Source: Rhyacichthys aspro (Eukaryota; Chordata; Actinopteri; Gobiiformes; Rhyacichthyidae). Taken from it: a DNA stretch of 64,000 nucleotides. Numbering within the stretch: position 1 is the first letter of the stretch; every line of letters begins with the position of its first letter. The notes below the pieces were generated by a model. That model had not been told where the DNA came from. It worked only from the letters and a program-made list of their open reading frames with translations, and ran no database searches. Made by a program: the position numbers and the translations under genes. Where the stretch lies: contig CM072151.1 in assembly GCA_036850595.1 (NCBI GenBank), forward strand, positions 19,259,307 to 19,323,306, in the 5' to 3' direction. Shown here piece by piece: positions 1-10,386 of this stretch.

Positions 1-1825
1 GAAACCGTTTCATTCAAAAAAAAAAAAAAGAAAAAGAAAGAAAGAAAGAAAAAGAAATGGTCATGAAATTGTTTTTGGCATATTTAACAGTTTTCAAAAG
101 CGGTAATTCAGATGCAAATATAGTCTGCAGAATGGATATAAAGTGAGTGAGTATAAAAGTATAAACTGGGTCAATCAACAGAAATTTGATAAATGTTTTC
201 TTTCTCGTTTGATGAATAAAACAGATGATGGGGCTAAAAATAATAGCAAAACTCACTGGGACTCGCTATAAATAAAAAGAAAAAAGGTGTACGTGATTGT
301 ACTCTATCAATGGCGGCCTGTTGTATAACTTCATTATATATACATTATGATACATGTGCTAGAATGTACACTATACGAGTAGTTCACATTGTGGAGTTGG
401 ATGCTTTGTTTTGAATACATTAGAAAGTTTGCCTATTATGGCTTTTTGTAGTCCTGAGCATCTTTCACTCATCCTTGCCACAAATAAGTAGGACTGAATA
501 ACACTTTGTAAACCATAGTAGCAGAAGTTGAATTCTAATAGCGTAGGTGTATGTTTGTTTAAATGTGTTTAAGATGCTTTTGCCAAATGTTTACGTTAAA
601 AGACTATAACAGAGTCTTAAACCAAATAAGATCACAACCTGAGTAATCAATACCAAGATAAGGACAAGACTTTTATGGACTTAAGTCATATCCAAGACCA
701 GTGCATATGTGGGCAGTCTTATCCATTCCCAAGATGCAAAGTTGCAGTTAGGCCTATCATTTACAGAAGGACGGCATTCTCGCTCTCTATTGGCTGCCAG
801 CTACAGACATTCAGAAGAACAACGAATGGCAAAATACTGTGCTTTGAAAACATGAGTTCTGACAATACATTATCATTAGATTTAATAAAGTCAGAACTGC
901 TTCAGTAAATGCCATGTTTGAAAAGTTTATATATTTTAGAGGGTAACTCCGCCATTACTTCTTCTTGTGCTTCTTGTTCGTTTAGATTATGCTATCAGCC
1001 AGTTTTTGCATTTTGGTGTCATGTTAGCTGCCTTAATTTGAAGTCCTGTATGATTTAGAACAATCTTAAGTAATTTAGGACATAATGTTTGGGCTATTTT
1101 GTCATGCAGAATTTCCTTTAGGTAGCTACTATTAGCTTCAGTAATTACAGTTCATTTAATTGCAGACATAGATTATTTCTGGAGGTTTCATATAGTCACA
1201 TATCTTAAGTGTACCCCAACAGCAATGTCATGACGTCTACTTTTTAGCCATGAAACAAATAGTACCAAAGATGCATATACATTAAGCTTGTATTCCAGTA
1301 AGCTCTCCTTTTCTTTCTGTTCATCTTCCTGTTACGTCCCAGGTCGTCCCTGCAGAGAAGCGGCTGTACCTGTGCAGCAGCCCGAGGCTTGTATTTTAGA
1401 GTGAATTCCTCTAATCCCTGCAGCTTTACAGATAATTAACCCGGACTGTCATTTTAGCGTGCACATCAGGGCCCGTTTGATCTGGCTCCCAGGTCAGGTA
1501 GCAGAGTAAACACAGGAGTTATAATAGGCTGTAAGTGTTATTAAGCACCTTGTTGTGCATGAGAGGATCAGCCGCCAGTGTTTGTTTTAGCGCTGCCTCT
1601 TGCCCCGCTGACTGATTGATCTGCACTTGTGCCTCTGTGCACCACCCACAGGTACCGCTCTGTGAATGATTAGAATGTCACACACACACACTGTAAAACT
1701 TGCTCTAGTGTTTGTACCACTTGCTAATTTAAAGGTATATTACCATTAAGTGTAACTACAATGGAATCATTTGCACATGATTTATTTGCGTTATATTCAG
1801 GGCATTTTATTTTTAGCTCTTAATG
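1..1825. other. Gene-free upstream stretch, left edge
   Basis: I see no exon here. The window opens with a poly(A)/GAAA simple repeat (about 17-57). The stretch 1340-1660 is more GC-rich than its surroundings and could hold conserved non-coding sequence; a short CA repeat follows at 1680-1692. Short open frames such as 675-908 have no recognisable domain, no flanking splice context and no similarity that I know. Confidence 0.6.
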
Positions 1826-2287
1826 CACACATGTCAAACTCAAGGCCCGGGGGCCAAATGCGGCCCTCTGCACTGTTTTATGTGGCCCTTCAATACATTT
1901 AGTAGTTTATATTTTTGGCATTAGGTTAAATTCAAACAGGTTTTAGATGGTTTTGATTTTTGCTACAAAGATTAACCTACCACTTCCTATTACAACCTGT
2001 TTAAATCCACCTAAACCTGTTAAAATTGGACTAAAACCTGTTCAAATCCACCTAAATCCTGTTCAAATCCAACTAAAATCAGTTAAAATCCAACAAATAC
2101 TGTCCAAATCTGACTAAAACCTGTTGTAATCCAACTAAAACTTGTATGAATCCAATTCAAATCTGTTCAAATCCAACTAAAACCTGTTCAAGATACAATT
2201 TCTCAAAATTTAATCTCCATCTTCGGCCCCTGAAAGGATTATTATTGACTATTGCGGCCCCTCACCACTTTGAGTTTGACACCTCTG
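1826..2287. mobile_element. Non-autonomous hAT-type element with 8-bp target duplication
   Basis: The 462-bp element is bounded by imperfect terminal inverted repeats: the left end carries TGTCAAACTCAA and the right end its reverse complement TTGAGTTTGACA, with 15 of 18 terminal bases matching overall. It is flanked by a perfect 8-bp duplication TCTTAATG (1818-1825 and 2288-2295), the size made by hAT transposases. The ends, with the GGCCCGGGGGCC and GCGGCCC words, match a class of vertebrate hAT-derived miniature elements. It encodes no transposase, so it must have moved in trans. The interior is a minisatellite, described separately. Confidence 0.85.
1985..2190. repeat. Minisatellite inside the hAT element
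   Basis: About ten degenerate copies of an 18-21 bp unit around CTGTTCAAATCCAACTAAAA stand in tandem. They lie wholly between the terminal repeats of the element at 1826-2287, so the array either travelled with the element or expanded after insertion. Confidence 0.8.
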
Positions 2288-3070
2288 TCTTAATGTTAGG
2301 TTATAGATGTATTCATTTATATCACTAAAATGTCAAACCAGCACGGTGCAGAACTCTGAATTACACACCAATCAAGTATGTTCTAATTGACCCCATTTGA
2401 GTCGGACTGAAGGCAAGTGGGGCTGAATAGTGCAGTAGCTCACCAGTCCATGTAGTGGTACAATGTATTATAAATAAGACAACTCCTTGTACTGACAGTG
2501 TTTAGTCATACTGGTTCAAAGCTGTAAACTTGAATGTGGACATGGGGAATGCTTGTCTTTTGTGCTGAATACACAAGTACAGCTGCAGTTCATGTATATC
2601 TGTAGCTCTATGTACTGTCTTTACTATACAAGATAACAAATTTAATATAGGATTCATTTACTCAATCAATCGTACATGCTACATAAGAGCAGACTTTCTC
2701 AAACTTACTAATTATGTTTGGTGAGCTCATTTTTCTTCTGCCATTTTGTTTTGATCAAAACACCTTGAAGGCCGCACTTCAGCACTTTGTTGAATATGAG
2801 CATTGATCAGAATTTACAGAAGCCTGTGTCAATGCCGCATCATAACAGATTTCGTGACGCTTAAATTGCAATATAATTGTAGCTCAGAGTGCTCAACGTT
2901 TTATGTTTTATGTTTTATGTGTGTGTGCTGTGGTATGCATTTATAAGAGACTATTAAAGTATTATGGCTTTATATAATCGCAACACTTTTTTCAGCCCAA
3001 CTAAAACTGATTTGAAGATTTGTATCAGATTCAGAAATTGCTTTTATGTTGAATGATTCTGTATTCATTT

Positions 3071-3290
3071 GTGACGTCCTATCAATATGTAAGTAATCAT
3101 TTTTAGATGACCACTGCATACCTTCCCACCAATGCTCAGACCTTCTGATAAAATAAATTAGACTTGAACTGAGCACTGGAGTAGCTCACCACTCCATCTA
3201 GTGTTACAAAGTGGTACAACAGCCTTTCAAAGACTTTCTGGTCCTCTATTCATACACATACAACATTTATCATATCATCAACTCTACACA
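3071..3290 (+). repeat. Short dispersed repeat, copy 1
   Basis: This segment aligns over about 210 bp with 5427-5635. Both begin GTGACGTCCTATCA, both carry GCTCACC.CTCCATCTAGTG followed by TTACAAAGTGGTA, and both end in a TATCATCA.CTCT stretch. A weaker partial copy lies at 2431-2475, and the core recurs in reverse at about 49275-49310. No transposon ends or coding potential are visible, so the family is unassigned. Confidence 0.7.
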
Positions 3291-3439
3291 AACACAAATA
3301 AGTCAAGATACCTTTTATCCCAGCATCTTTAAAAGACAGAAACAGTATTAGCATGCATCCATCACAACATAATATTATTACTCTCAAGGCCTTTTTAAGT
3401 CTGATTGTAATTAACACAAATATTGCTGATGTTTGTTGC

Positions 3440-3830
3440 AGTTGTGCGACTCCATCCTCTTCCCAACTGCTCCTAAAAGCCTAATCTCAGCTGCGCCCTC
3501 ATCAACACGACACGGAGGGGAACAAATTCACTGTTTCATCCTCATTCTTCCCACCACGCTGAGGAGCTGTATACTGTACACAGCCGATCAAAGCCTTAAT
3601 TGAAAAATAATTATAGGTACTTAATCATAGAAGCAGTGGGCTAATTGAAGTGAAAACAAGAAGGCAAACGCAGACCCTCAGAATCACGGCAGAAAGAGGA
3701 TATTGTAAAAGCTTCCTCTTCAATCCCCATTGTCTTCCAGATTAAATAGGAGAGGGCTATTAGCAGAGTTAATTGGCTCTCTAATTTAGATCTCGCCCCA
3801 CTGAAAGCATAACGGATGCGAGGCTGTCCG
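3440..3830. promoter_or_regulatory. Candidate conserved non-coding element
   Basis: The block lacks simple repeats and is dense in TTAATTG, AATTGAA and TAATTGGC words (homeodomain-type sites) around CpG-containing segments, unlike the AT-rich filler on either side. That texture is common in vertebrate developmental enhancers. No alignment was available, so this is inference. Confidence 0.25.
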
Positions 3831-4030
3831 CCGATGATGTGTGCACTCTGTCACGCCGTCCTGCCGGGCTCTGATTGGTTAATTGCTCTGGGATTTTTGA
3901 AGTTTTCGCTCATTCTTCATGGAATGGTCCAGTTAGGTGTGTATGTGGTCGCACCGGTAGTCATTGTTGTTCAGAGTGACAACTTTTACTCTGCATTTTG
4001 GCTGACTTTTTTGACTTTTTTGCTCCATGA

Positions 4031-4387
4031 CAGTGGTTCTCAAACTCTTCACGTTTTCCAAGTACCACTTTTATGGCACAAAAATACAAACGTCTAAGCG
4101 TATTTAAGTTTCACCGATATGAACACCACATCTATCTACTTCTATGAACGTCAGGAGAATTTTGTTTGCTGTGCTGCTTACTTCTTCTTACTATACATAC
4201 CTTTTAAACTTTTGGTTTAGCAAAGTATATTATTGTAGAAAAACTGAAGCAAAAATCATTACGCCTACATTTAGTCAGATATCATTAATTGTTATTTAAT
4301 CGTACATTTTCAAAGAGATTTCTGAGCACAACCACAGAGAGACACAGTACATCTAGCGGTGCCCATACCACAGTTTGAGAATCACTG
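4031..4387. mobile_element. Non-autonomous hAT-type element
   Basis: The left end CAGTGGTTCTCAAACT and the right end AGTTTGAGAATCACTG form 16-bp terminal inverted repeats with one mismatch. The 8-bp flanks CTCCATGA (4023-4030) and CTTTATGA (4388-4395) agree at 6 of 8 positions, consistent with an aged hAT target duplication. The 357-bp element has no transposase frame. The CAGTGGTTCTCAAACT terminus is shared with several known vertebrate hAT/Charlie-type miniature elements. Confidence 0.8.
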
Positions 4388-5426
4388 CTTTATGATACAA
4401 TGCTATATCATGACATGCATTATGAAATATGCACAATAGGCACCATTTGTATGAATGTTAAGTGGACTCAAAGTTTACCACAATTCATAATAAAAATGTC
4501 ATCACAAGCAATGGTTTTTAAAATGTTGGAGTGAGAATATTATTTGTTTTGAATTGGAATAAGATGTTTTAGTGATACAAGGTTTATAACAATGGTAATG
4601 CTACAACTTTACAAACTGAAAGCATTTTTCTACTTGTATGTAAGCACACTGAATGTTTCTACTGCAGAAGACAGCTGGTAAAATATGAAAATGCCAATGA
4701 TTTTGCGTGGTTTATGAGAAACCAATGAGAGTTTCACAAAGGTAGATGCTGGAGGCTTAACAAAAAGGTTTGGGAAAAAAACTTTTCTTCCTTTGTTTGC
4801 AAGTTGGTAGGAGTGGAGCCATATAAAGCTTGTGTTTGTAGTGACCACTTTGAAGGTACCTGGTCTTTGGTGGATTCAGACATTGGAACATGTATAGGGT
4901 TAGTGGTGCCTTCCTGATGTGGTAAATCCTTCAGCTCAGAAGAAAAATGGCACTTCCTTATTACCATCACGACACATGTGTGGTCATTTTCAGTTTCTAT
5001 GGAACTCTGGAAGCACGTAAGCTAGCACAATACTGGCTTTCCTCTTCCTCTGCCACAGCTGCTGCTAACTTTCTGCCTTCTCCTGATTTTCTTCCGTCTT
5101 CAGAATCATGTCTCCGCAAACAAGCTGTTATTTTGCGACATATGCATTGAATCATTACCAGACAAGTCACCAATGTTAGTTTTTTTTTTAGTGAAGAGCC
5201 TTGCTAATGTAAAAATGGGTAAAAAAAAGAAAAGAAATAGAAATAGAATAGAAAAAAATTAGGTAGAAAATTTGACATCTGCAAAAAGCAGTTGGTATAA
5301 TGTGTCAAACTGCAATAACAATGTAATATAAAATTTTTTTCAGTATATTATACATTTATAGAAGTTAGTATTGTCAAGTATTTTTACTTCAAATACATTC
5401 AGTATGATTATGTTGCTTAATTAATT

Positions 5427-5635
5427 GGTGACGTCCTATCAGTATCAGTTACCAGTCTTAAATGGCCACTTCATACCTGTTCCACCAATGCTAAGACATT
5501 ACAATTGTCTATGGAGTAGCTCACCGCTCCATCTAGTGTTACAAAGTGGTATAACAGGCTTCCCAAGAGTTTCTGTGTCCTCTATTCACACACATACTAC
5601 AATATTTACCATATCATCAGCTCTGCCGTAACAGT
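5427..5635 (+). repeat. Short dispersed repeat, copy 2
   Basis: This is the partner of the copy at 3071-3290, collinear over its full length with scattered substitutions and small gaps. The most conserved part is the CTCCATCTAGTG core followed by TTACAAAGTGGTA. Confidence 0.7.
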
Positions 5636-6221
5636 TCATTGACATGTTACTTTGAGATACTTTACAAATTAGACTCATGACACAAATCATACTTCAGAAT
5701 GCTATCCGTCTATCTTAAAGCTTTTTGAAGCATTTCGCTGCAGTTTGCACATCATCATACTTTTATGCCAGTTGACTTTTATCAGCACACTGCAAATACA
5801 ATGACAGAGAGCAGAAATTTTATATTCTGCTGCCATTCAACCTCTGTGTGAACCAAACCAGTGCCAAAACTGCTGAAAAGGTGGGTACTTTCAACTGTAC
5901 TCAGGTATGATTCAATTTAAAAATGAACTCCACATGGACTAAAGACATCCAAACAGATTGAATTTCCTTTTTTTTTTATTACAAACTAAAGCAACATCTA
6001 CATTTAGCTTCATTCTTCAGCTTTTCTTTGATCCAAAACAGGGCCATATTTGTTTTTATTCTTTTATATCGAGGGTATACTGTATTACTCTGACATTTTT
6101 AAGTCATTCTTGTTAAGATCTTACACTATGGAGGAGTTCTGATTGTCCCCATGTTGACCTGAGCGAACCTGGAGACACTGTACACATCTCACTCAGAGCT
6201 GGTTCTTCTCTGCACTCGCTC

Positions 6222-6236
6222 TGCCCTCTAGTGTCC
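6222..6236 (-). promoter_or_regulatory. CTCF-like motif (reverse orientation)
   Basis: On the minus strand the sequence reads GACACTAGAGGGCAG. It fits the vertebrate CTCF core (CCASYAGRKGGC) except at the first positions. Binding cannot be judged from sequence alone. Confidence 0.35.
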
Positions 6237-7276
6237 ACTTCACAGAACTGCACTCAAAGCTCCTTTTAGAACAGCCTAAAGGTGGAGGACTGTAAATGGG
6301 CCATTTTTCTCCCCTCTCAGAGACAGCCTTTCATCATTTCAGCACATGTCTGTCCAGTGTTTTCTTATTGTAGCCCAAAGGTAATGGAGCTTTTGACTGG
6401 AGTTCAGAAAAGAAGTTGGTGTGGAGCTTTATTTTCACGTCTAACACCCAAACTTTTCTATTCAAGTCTGTCCAAATAATACCAGATTGCACCAGACCCC
6501 AAACACATCCAATTTTAAAGATGATATGATGCAAAATTGCTCGATGTTGGTCCATATTTACATCCATGTCTTTTATACGAGCTTGTCTCCAAAATTGACA
6601 GTGGTACTTCCTGTTCTTCAAACTGTGGCCTCAATGACCTGAATTGAACACAGGTAATGGTCTATGAAGCCAGAAATATACAACCATACGAAAATGTTTC
6701 TTTGAACTGCTTTACATACATTTTTGTGCCTTATATATGGCATAGTAGTAGTATTTCTGGGTGTTGTAGACTTATTTTAAATTGTAAAAAAAAAAGAAAA
6801 GTGCAAAACCCATAGTATAAAAATTCTCAAATTAATCTCAGTTCTCAAAAAGCCTGTAAAATTAAAATTATATGACTAAGTGTGCCATGATGGCTCAGTG
6901 TATACTACATAACTGAAGTAACTTTTACAAACATTCAAACATTTGTCTGAAGTTTTTTGATTTAAGGTAAATAAGGGTCTTTAAAGGTGTTCACTGTGAC
7001 AAATCTTTATCTGTACTTCAGTTTCTTTCTTTCTTTCTTTTTTTTATTGCCCAAAGTTCAGCCTGAAGTATTTAAGTTTCCTAGAAATAATACTTGCCAG
7101 CAGCAGTGTATAGAAGTGTGGCTGGAGTGTTTAACGACTGTCTCTCCGTCATTCAGGCAGTTCATCAGGTTGAGGTAAAGCCAGGTTTAGTCTGGGCTCG
7201 TATTTCTGTTAGCTTATCCTAAATAATAGCTCGCCCCATGTCAATGTGTGCTCCAATAATGTTTTTACACCTGACA

Positions 7277-7363
7277 TATGTTTGTAGATAAAGTATGTCA
7301 CATGTTTGTCAAAAAAGTATGTCACATGTTTGTAAAAAGTATGTCATATGTTTGTGAATACAG
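7277..7363. repeat. Short tandem repeat, AAGTATGTCACATGTTTGT unit
   Basis: Three to four copies of a 22-26 bp unit lie in tandem, each holding CATATGTTTGT or CACATGTTTGT after an AAAGTATGT stretch. Copies differ mainly in the length of the A run. Confidence 0.75.
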
Positions 7364-9334
7364 TAGTACAGTAGAACTCTTGCACATAAAGCAGGCCTTT
7401 TATGCATGTTTATATTCTTTCCGTATGTTTTAATGTCATTTCACATTTTCAGTTCTTTTTACAAGGTATGATGCTACATTCATGACCAACTTCCTGCTTA
7501 TGCCATGAGTTTTACACTTATATTTTTTCAATAAAGACAAAATAGTATAACAAGAACTCCGGCACAGAACAAATGAAACTGTTCATACATTTGAATGTTT
7601 TTGTAAGTTATCAGATGCTATTAACTGCAACCTTTGTATTTATTTATATATATATTTTTTTTTTCTTTTTGGAATTATAACTCAGATAACTCAGATCATT
7701 TGTGGTATATTGCTGCATGTTCATTTTTCCTTTGATTTAGACCAAATTTCAGCCTGAAGGATTCAGCTTTCTCTGAGAAACTCTTTGGCAGTGTTACAAG
7801 TATGACTTAAGTGGAATCTAACTGTCAGGCCATTCATCATGTTGAGGTAAAGCCAGGATAACTCAGCGCTCCAGTTTTAACAGTGGGTACAACACAGTAT
7901 TGTATTCATTTGTACTAATCCTTAAATTCATGATAGAGTTCGGCTTAGTCACTATACTTTTATTTATAGATTTGCCAAAGTTCAGCCTTGATCATTTGTC
8001 TTTCGTCGACATAAAAGCCGTTAGCATTGAATAGTCACAGGTAAAACGAGGATAAATCAGTCCTACTTATGGTTTCATCTTCCTCAAAAGAAAATGGAAG
8101 TGACTTGAATCATTACATATCTCTAAGGGCAGCACACAATAAGCAAACACTGGCTCCGACTGAAGCCCGACGAGTTATTTGCTTAAGGTTCAGTCTGCGG
8201 GGCGACAAATGACTTTGCACAGCACACAGTAAAAACCATTAGCGTATTCAGCTTCTGTTATATCTGCCTCTGTGTGTGTGTGTGCGTTGTATAGGCGGGT
8301 CATTTGAAGTCCTTTCATAACACTTTTCTTGGTGATTTACGGAGCAGACAGAGAGCGAGAGGCCGAGGCTTTGCTTAAACATATTTGTTGAAGTGTTTTG
8401 TCTCATTCTCACTGCAGCCACAAGAATATATCGCACTGGGGCCGACCGTTTGTGAAATAAATGGAGCAGTTTCTTTAGGCTGTTATACACACTTTAGCAA
8501 GTAATCACTTATCGGTGCTGCTGTGGCTTATGAACAACATAAAAGCATTTATAAAGTGTTGGCTTGGAGACATATTAATGCAAGAAATATGTCTCATACA
8601 ATGTCTTGGAAAGTGAATAATGAAAATCTATCCATTATTTCAATCTGAAAGTTAGATATGTTATTAGATGTGTTTAAATTCTACAATTACAGATTTACTT
8701 TTTGACCTTCTTTACAACCATATTCTGAAATCAACAGCACACCGATCCAGACCATGGGCTCACTGTGGGCCGCAACTGCTTGGCCTGATATTTCCAGGAA
8801 TCATAAACATATGAGATATTAAAGATGTCTGTTGTCAGTGTTGTATGATGTTTTCTTGATTATGTTTCTCTAATCTTTCTATATGTACTTGACGCACTAC
8901 CTAAGGCCCAGTTTCAACTCAGTGCCAGTGTCTCACATGTTGCAAATGGGTTTCAGTCGACTACAATCATATCAGTGTTTACTTTTTCCTGCTCTCACAG
9001 TCATCTGGTATCACTTCCCTCAGCTCAGGCCACGTTAAAACACAAAACATCTACCGTCGTTGAAAATCTGTTCACTGTCAAGGCACAGAACTTAACTGTA
9101 AGGTCTAAAAAAGGCAAGAAAGACAGTTTTTTGTTTTTTTTTATGACTTATTTCTACTGATTAAATGTGTGTATTTGATAATAATTGAATAATGGTACTT
9201 CTAACAGTATAAAAGTGCAAAAACAGTACTACACATCTCATTTTGATTGGGAAATTCTCTGTATTTAAATGCAGCTTTTGTATCTTATAGACACTTAACA
9301 CAACAAGCATCACATTACAATTGTGTTTTTCCCC

Positions 9335-9430
9335 TGACACAGAGACAAAGGTGTAAACAAGAGGGAGTGGGATTGAACCAACAACCTTCTGTGAGTGGAT
9401 GACCTACTTTACCGGAGTTATCGCAACCCA
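9335..9430. repeat. Fragment of a common teleost interspersed repeat
   Basis: The segment ends with GATTGAACCAACAACCTTCT and then GTGAGTGGATGACCTACT. This is the recognisable tail of a repeat found throughout fish genomes, whose other end (TTTAGCGCTTTTCAAGGCA) is at 54884-55160 in this window. A second, partial and inverted trace of the ACAACCTTC motif lies at 9460-9600. Family assignment is from memory of the motif, not a search. Confidence 0.55.
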
Positions 9431-10166
9431 GGATGAATCTTAAAACTTAAAACCAAAGAAAAGCCAGGGATCAAACCAACAACCTTCATAATAATCAAGA
9501 TTTTATTGATAACGCCAGTACAAAAAGTGAATTATATTTAGCTGTCGCAGCAAGAAGGTTGTGAGATCAAGTCCCGCTCCACCTGTTAATTGTTTTTTCT
9601 GTTTTCATGTCCTTCATTGGATTAATTGGTTGAATTAATAAATCTAAATTACCTATAGTAAAAATAAGTGTAATGTCTGTCTCTAAGTGTTAGACCTTCG
9701 ATTAACTGTTGATAAAAGTATCTAAGATAGGCTCCAGTACTCGTAGCATGTAAAAGGTAGTAAACAGTAGATGAATGAATATGTGAGCGTACACCATTAT
9801 GAAACTTGTCTGTCATTAGCATTGGTGTTTTTCTTGGACCATATTCACGTCTTTACTGTTGTTGATGAAATGTGCTCACTGAAGTTGCACTGTGACTTGC
9901 TTTTTTTTATAAATTCAAAAAGAAGTCACAAAAATACAATCATCTTTTGAACATACATCACCTCTTCATTGTTGGGCTTGTGCTAATGTTCACGCTGAAT
10001 CACTCTGATACCAATACGCTCCACCCAGATGCATGTAGATGACAAGCCTGTGAGCAAACAAGGTCACTATGAAGTCCTTTTTGCCTTCATACCTGCTCGT
10101 ATCATACTCAAACACACAGTCCTGCATTTTGAATCCAGATTGTAACCCTCCACCAGTAGCACCAGT

Positions 10167-10386
10167 ATGGCAGCCACTATGTGTCAGGTGCTGGGCTTTG
10201 TGCTCAGTTTGCTGGGGGTGGTGGGGATTATTGCAGCGACAGGGATGGACCAGTGGGCCACAGAGGACCTGTATGACAACATAGTGACGGCGGTGTACTC
10301 GTACTCGGGTCTGTGGAGGTCCTGTGTCCGCCAGAGCTCCGGCTTCACTGAGTGTCGGCCGTATTACACCATCTTAGGACTGCCAG
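10167..10386 (+). CDS. cldn18: cldn18 alternative first coding exon a
   Basis: This exon encodes residues 1-73 and one base of codon 74. It contains transmembrane segment 1 and the first extracellular loop with W30, GLW48-50, C53 and C63. The start has A at -3 and G at +4. The donor is CCAG|GTGAGC. Residues 51-65 (RSCVRQSSGFTECRP) closely match the mammalian claudin-18 loop, so this is the conserved form. The peptide ending ILGLP continues naturally into exon 2. Confidence 0.95.

Larger units (their letters stand above)
2288..4030. other. Gene-free stretch with dispersed repeats and a candidate non-coding element
   Basis: No exon is seen. Parts of a short dispersed repeat with the core CTCCATCTAGTGTTACAAAG occur at about 2431-2475 (weak) and 3071-3290 (good). 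A block at about 3440-3830 has unusual base composition and is listed separately. Confidence 0.5.
4396..7000. other. Gene-free stretch with repeat fragments
   Basis: No exon is recognised. It holds a possible THAP-domain relic near 4700-4860 (see findings), the second copy of the dispersed repeat at 5427-5635, and a CTCF-like motif at 6222-6236. The rest is AT-rich sequence with nothing I can name. Confidence 0.5.
7001..10166. other. Gene-free stretch upstream of cldn18
   Basis: Contents are a 22-26 bp tandem repeat (7277-7363), three related segments at 7049-7200, 7738-7880 and 7971-8070, and fish repeat fragments near 9335-9600. The cldn18 promoter for the first alternative transcript should lie at the right edge, but I see no convincing TATA box or start site. 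Confidence 0.5.

Noticed and set aside
675..908. A 77-codon plus-strand frame
   Set aside because: No domain, no splice signals in register, and AT-rich neutral context.
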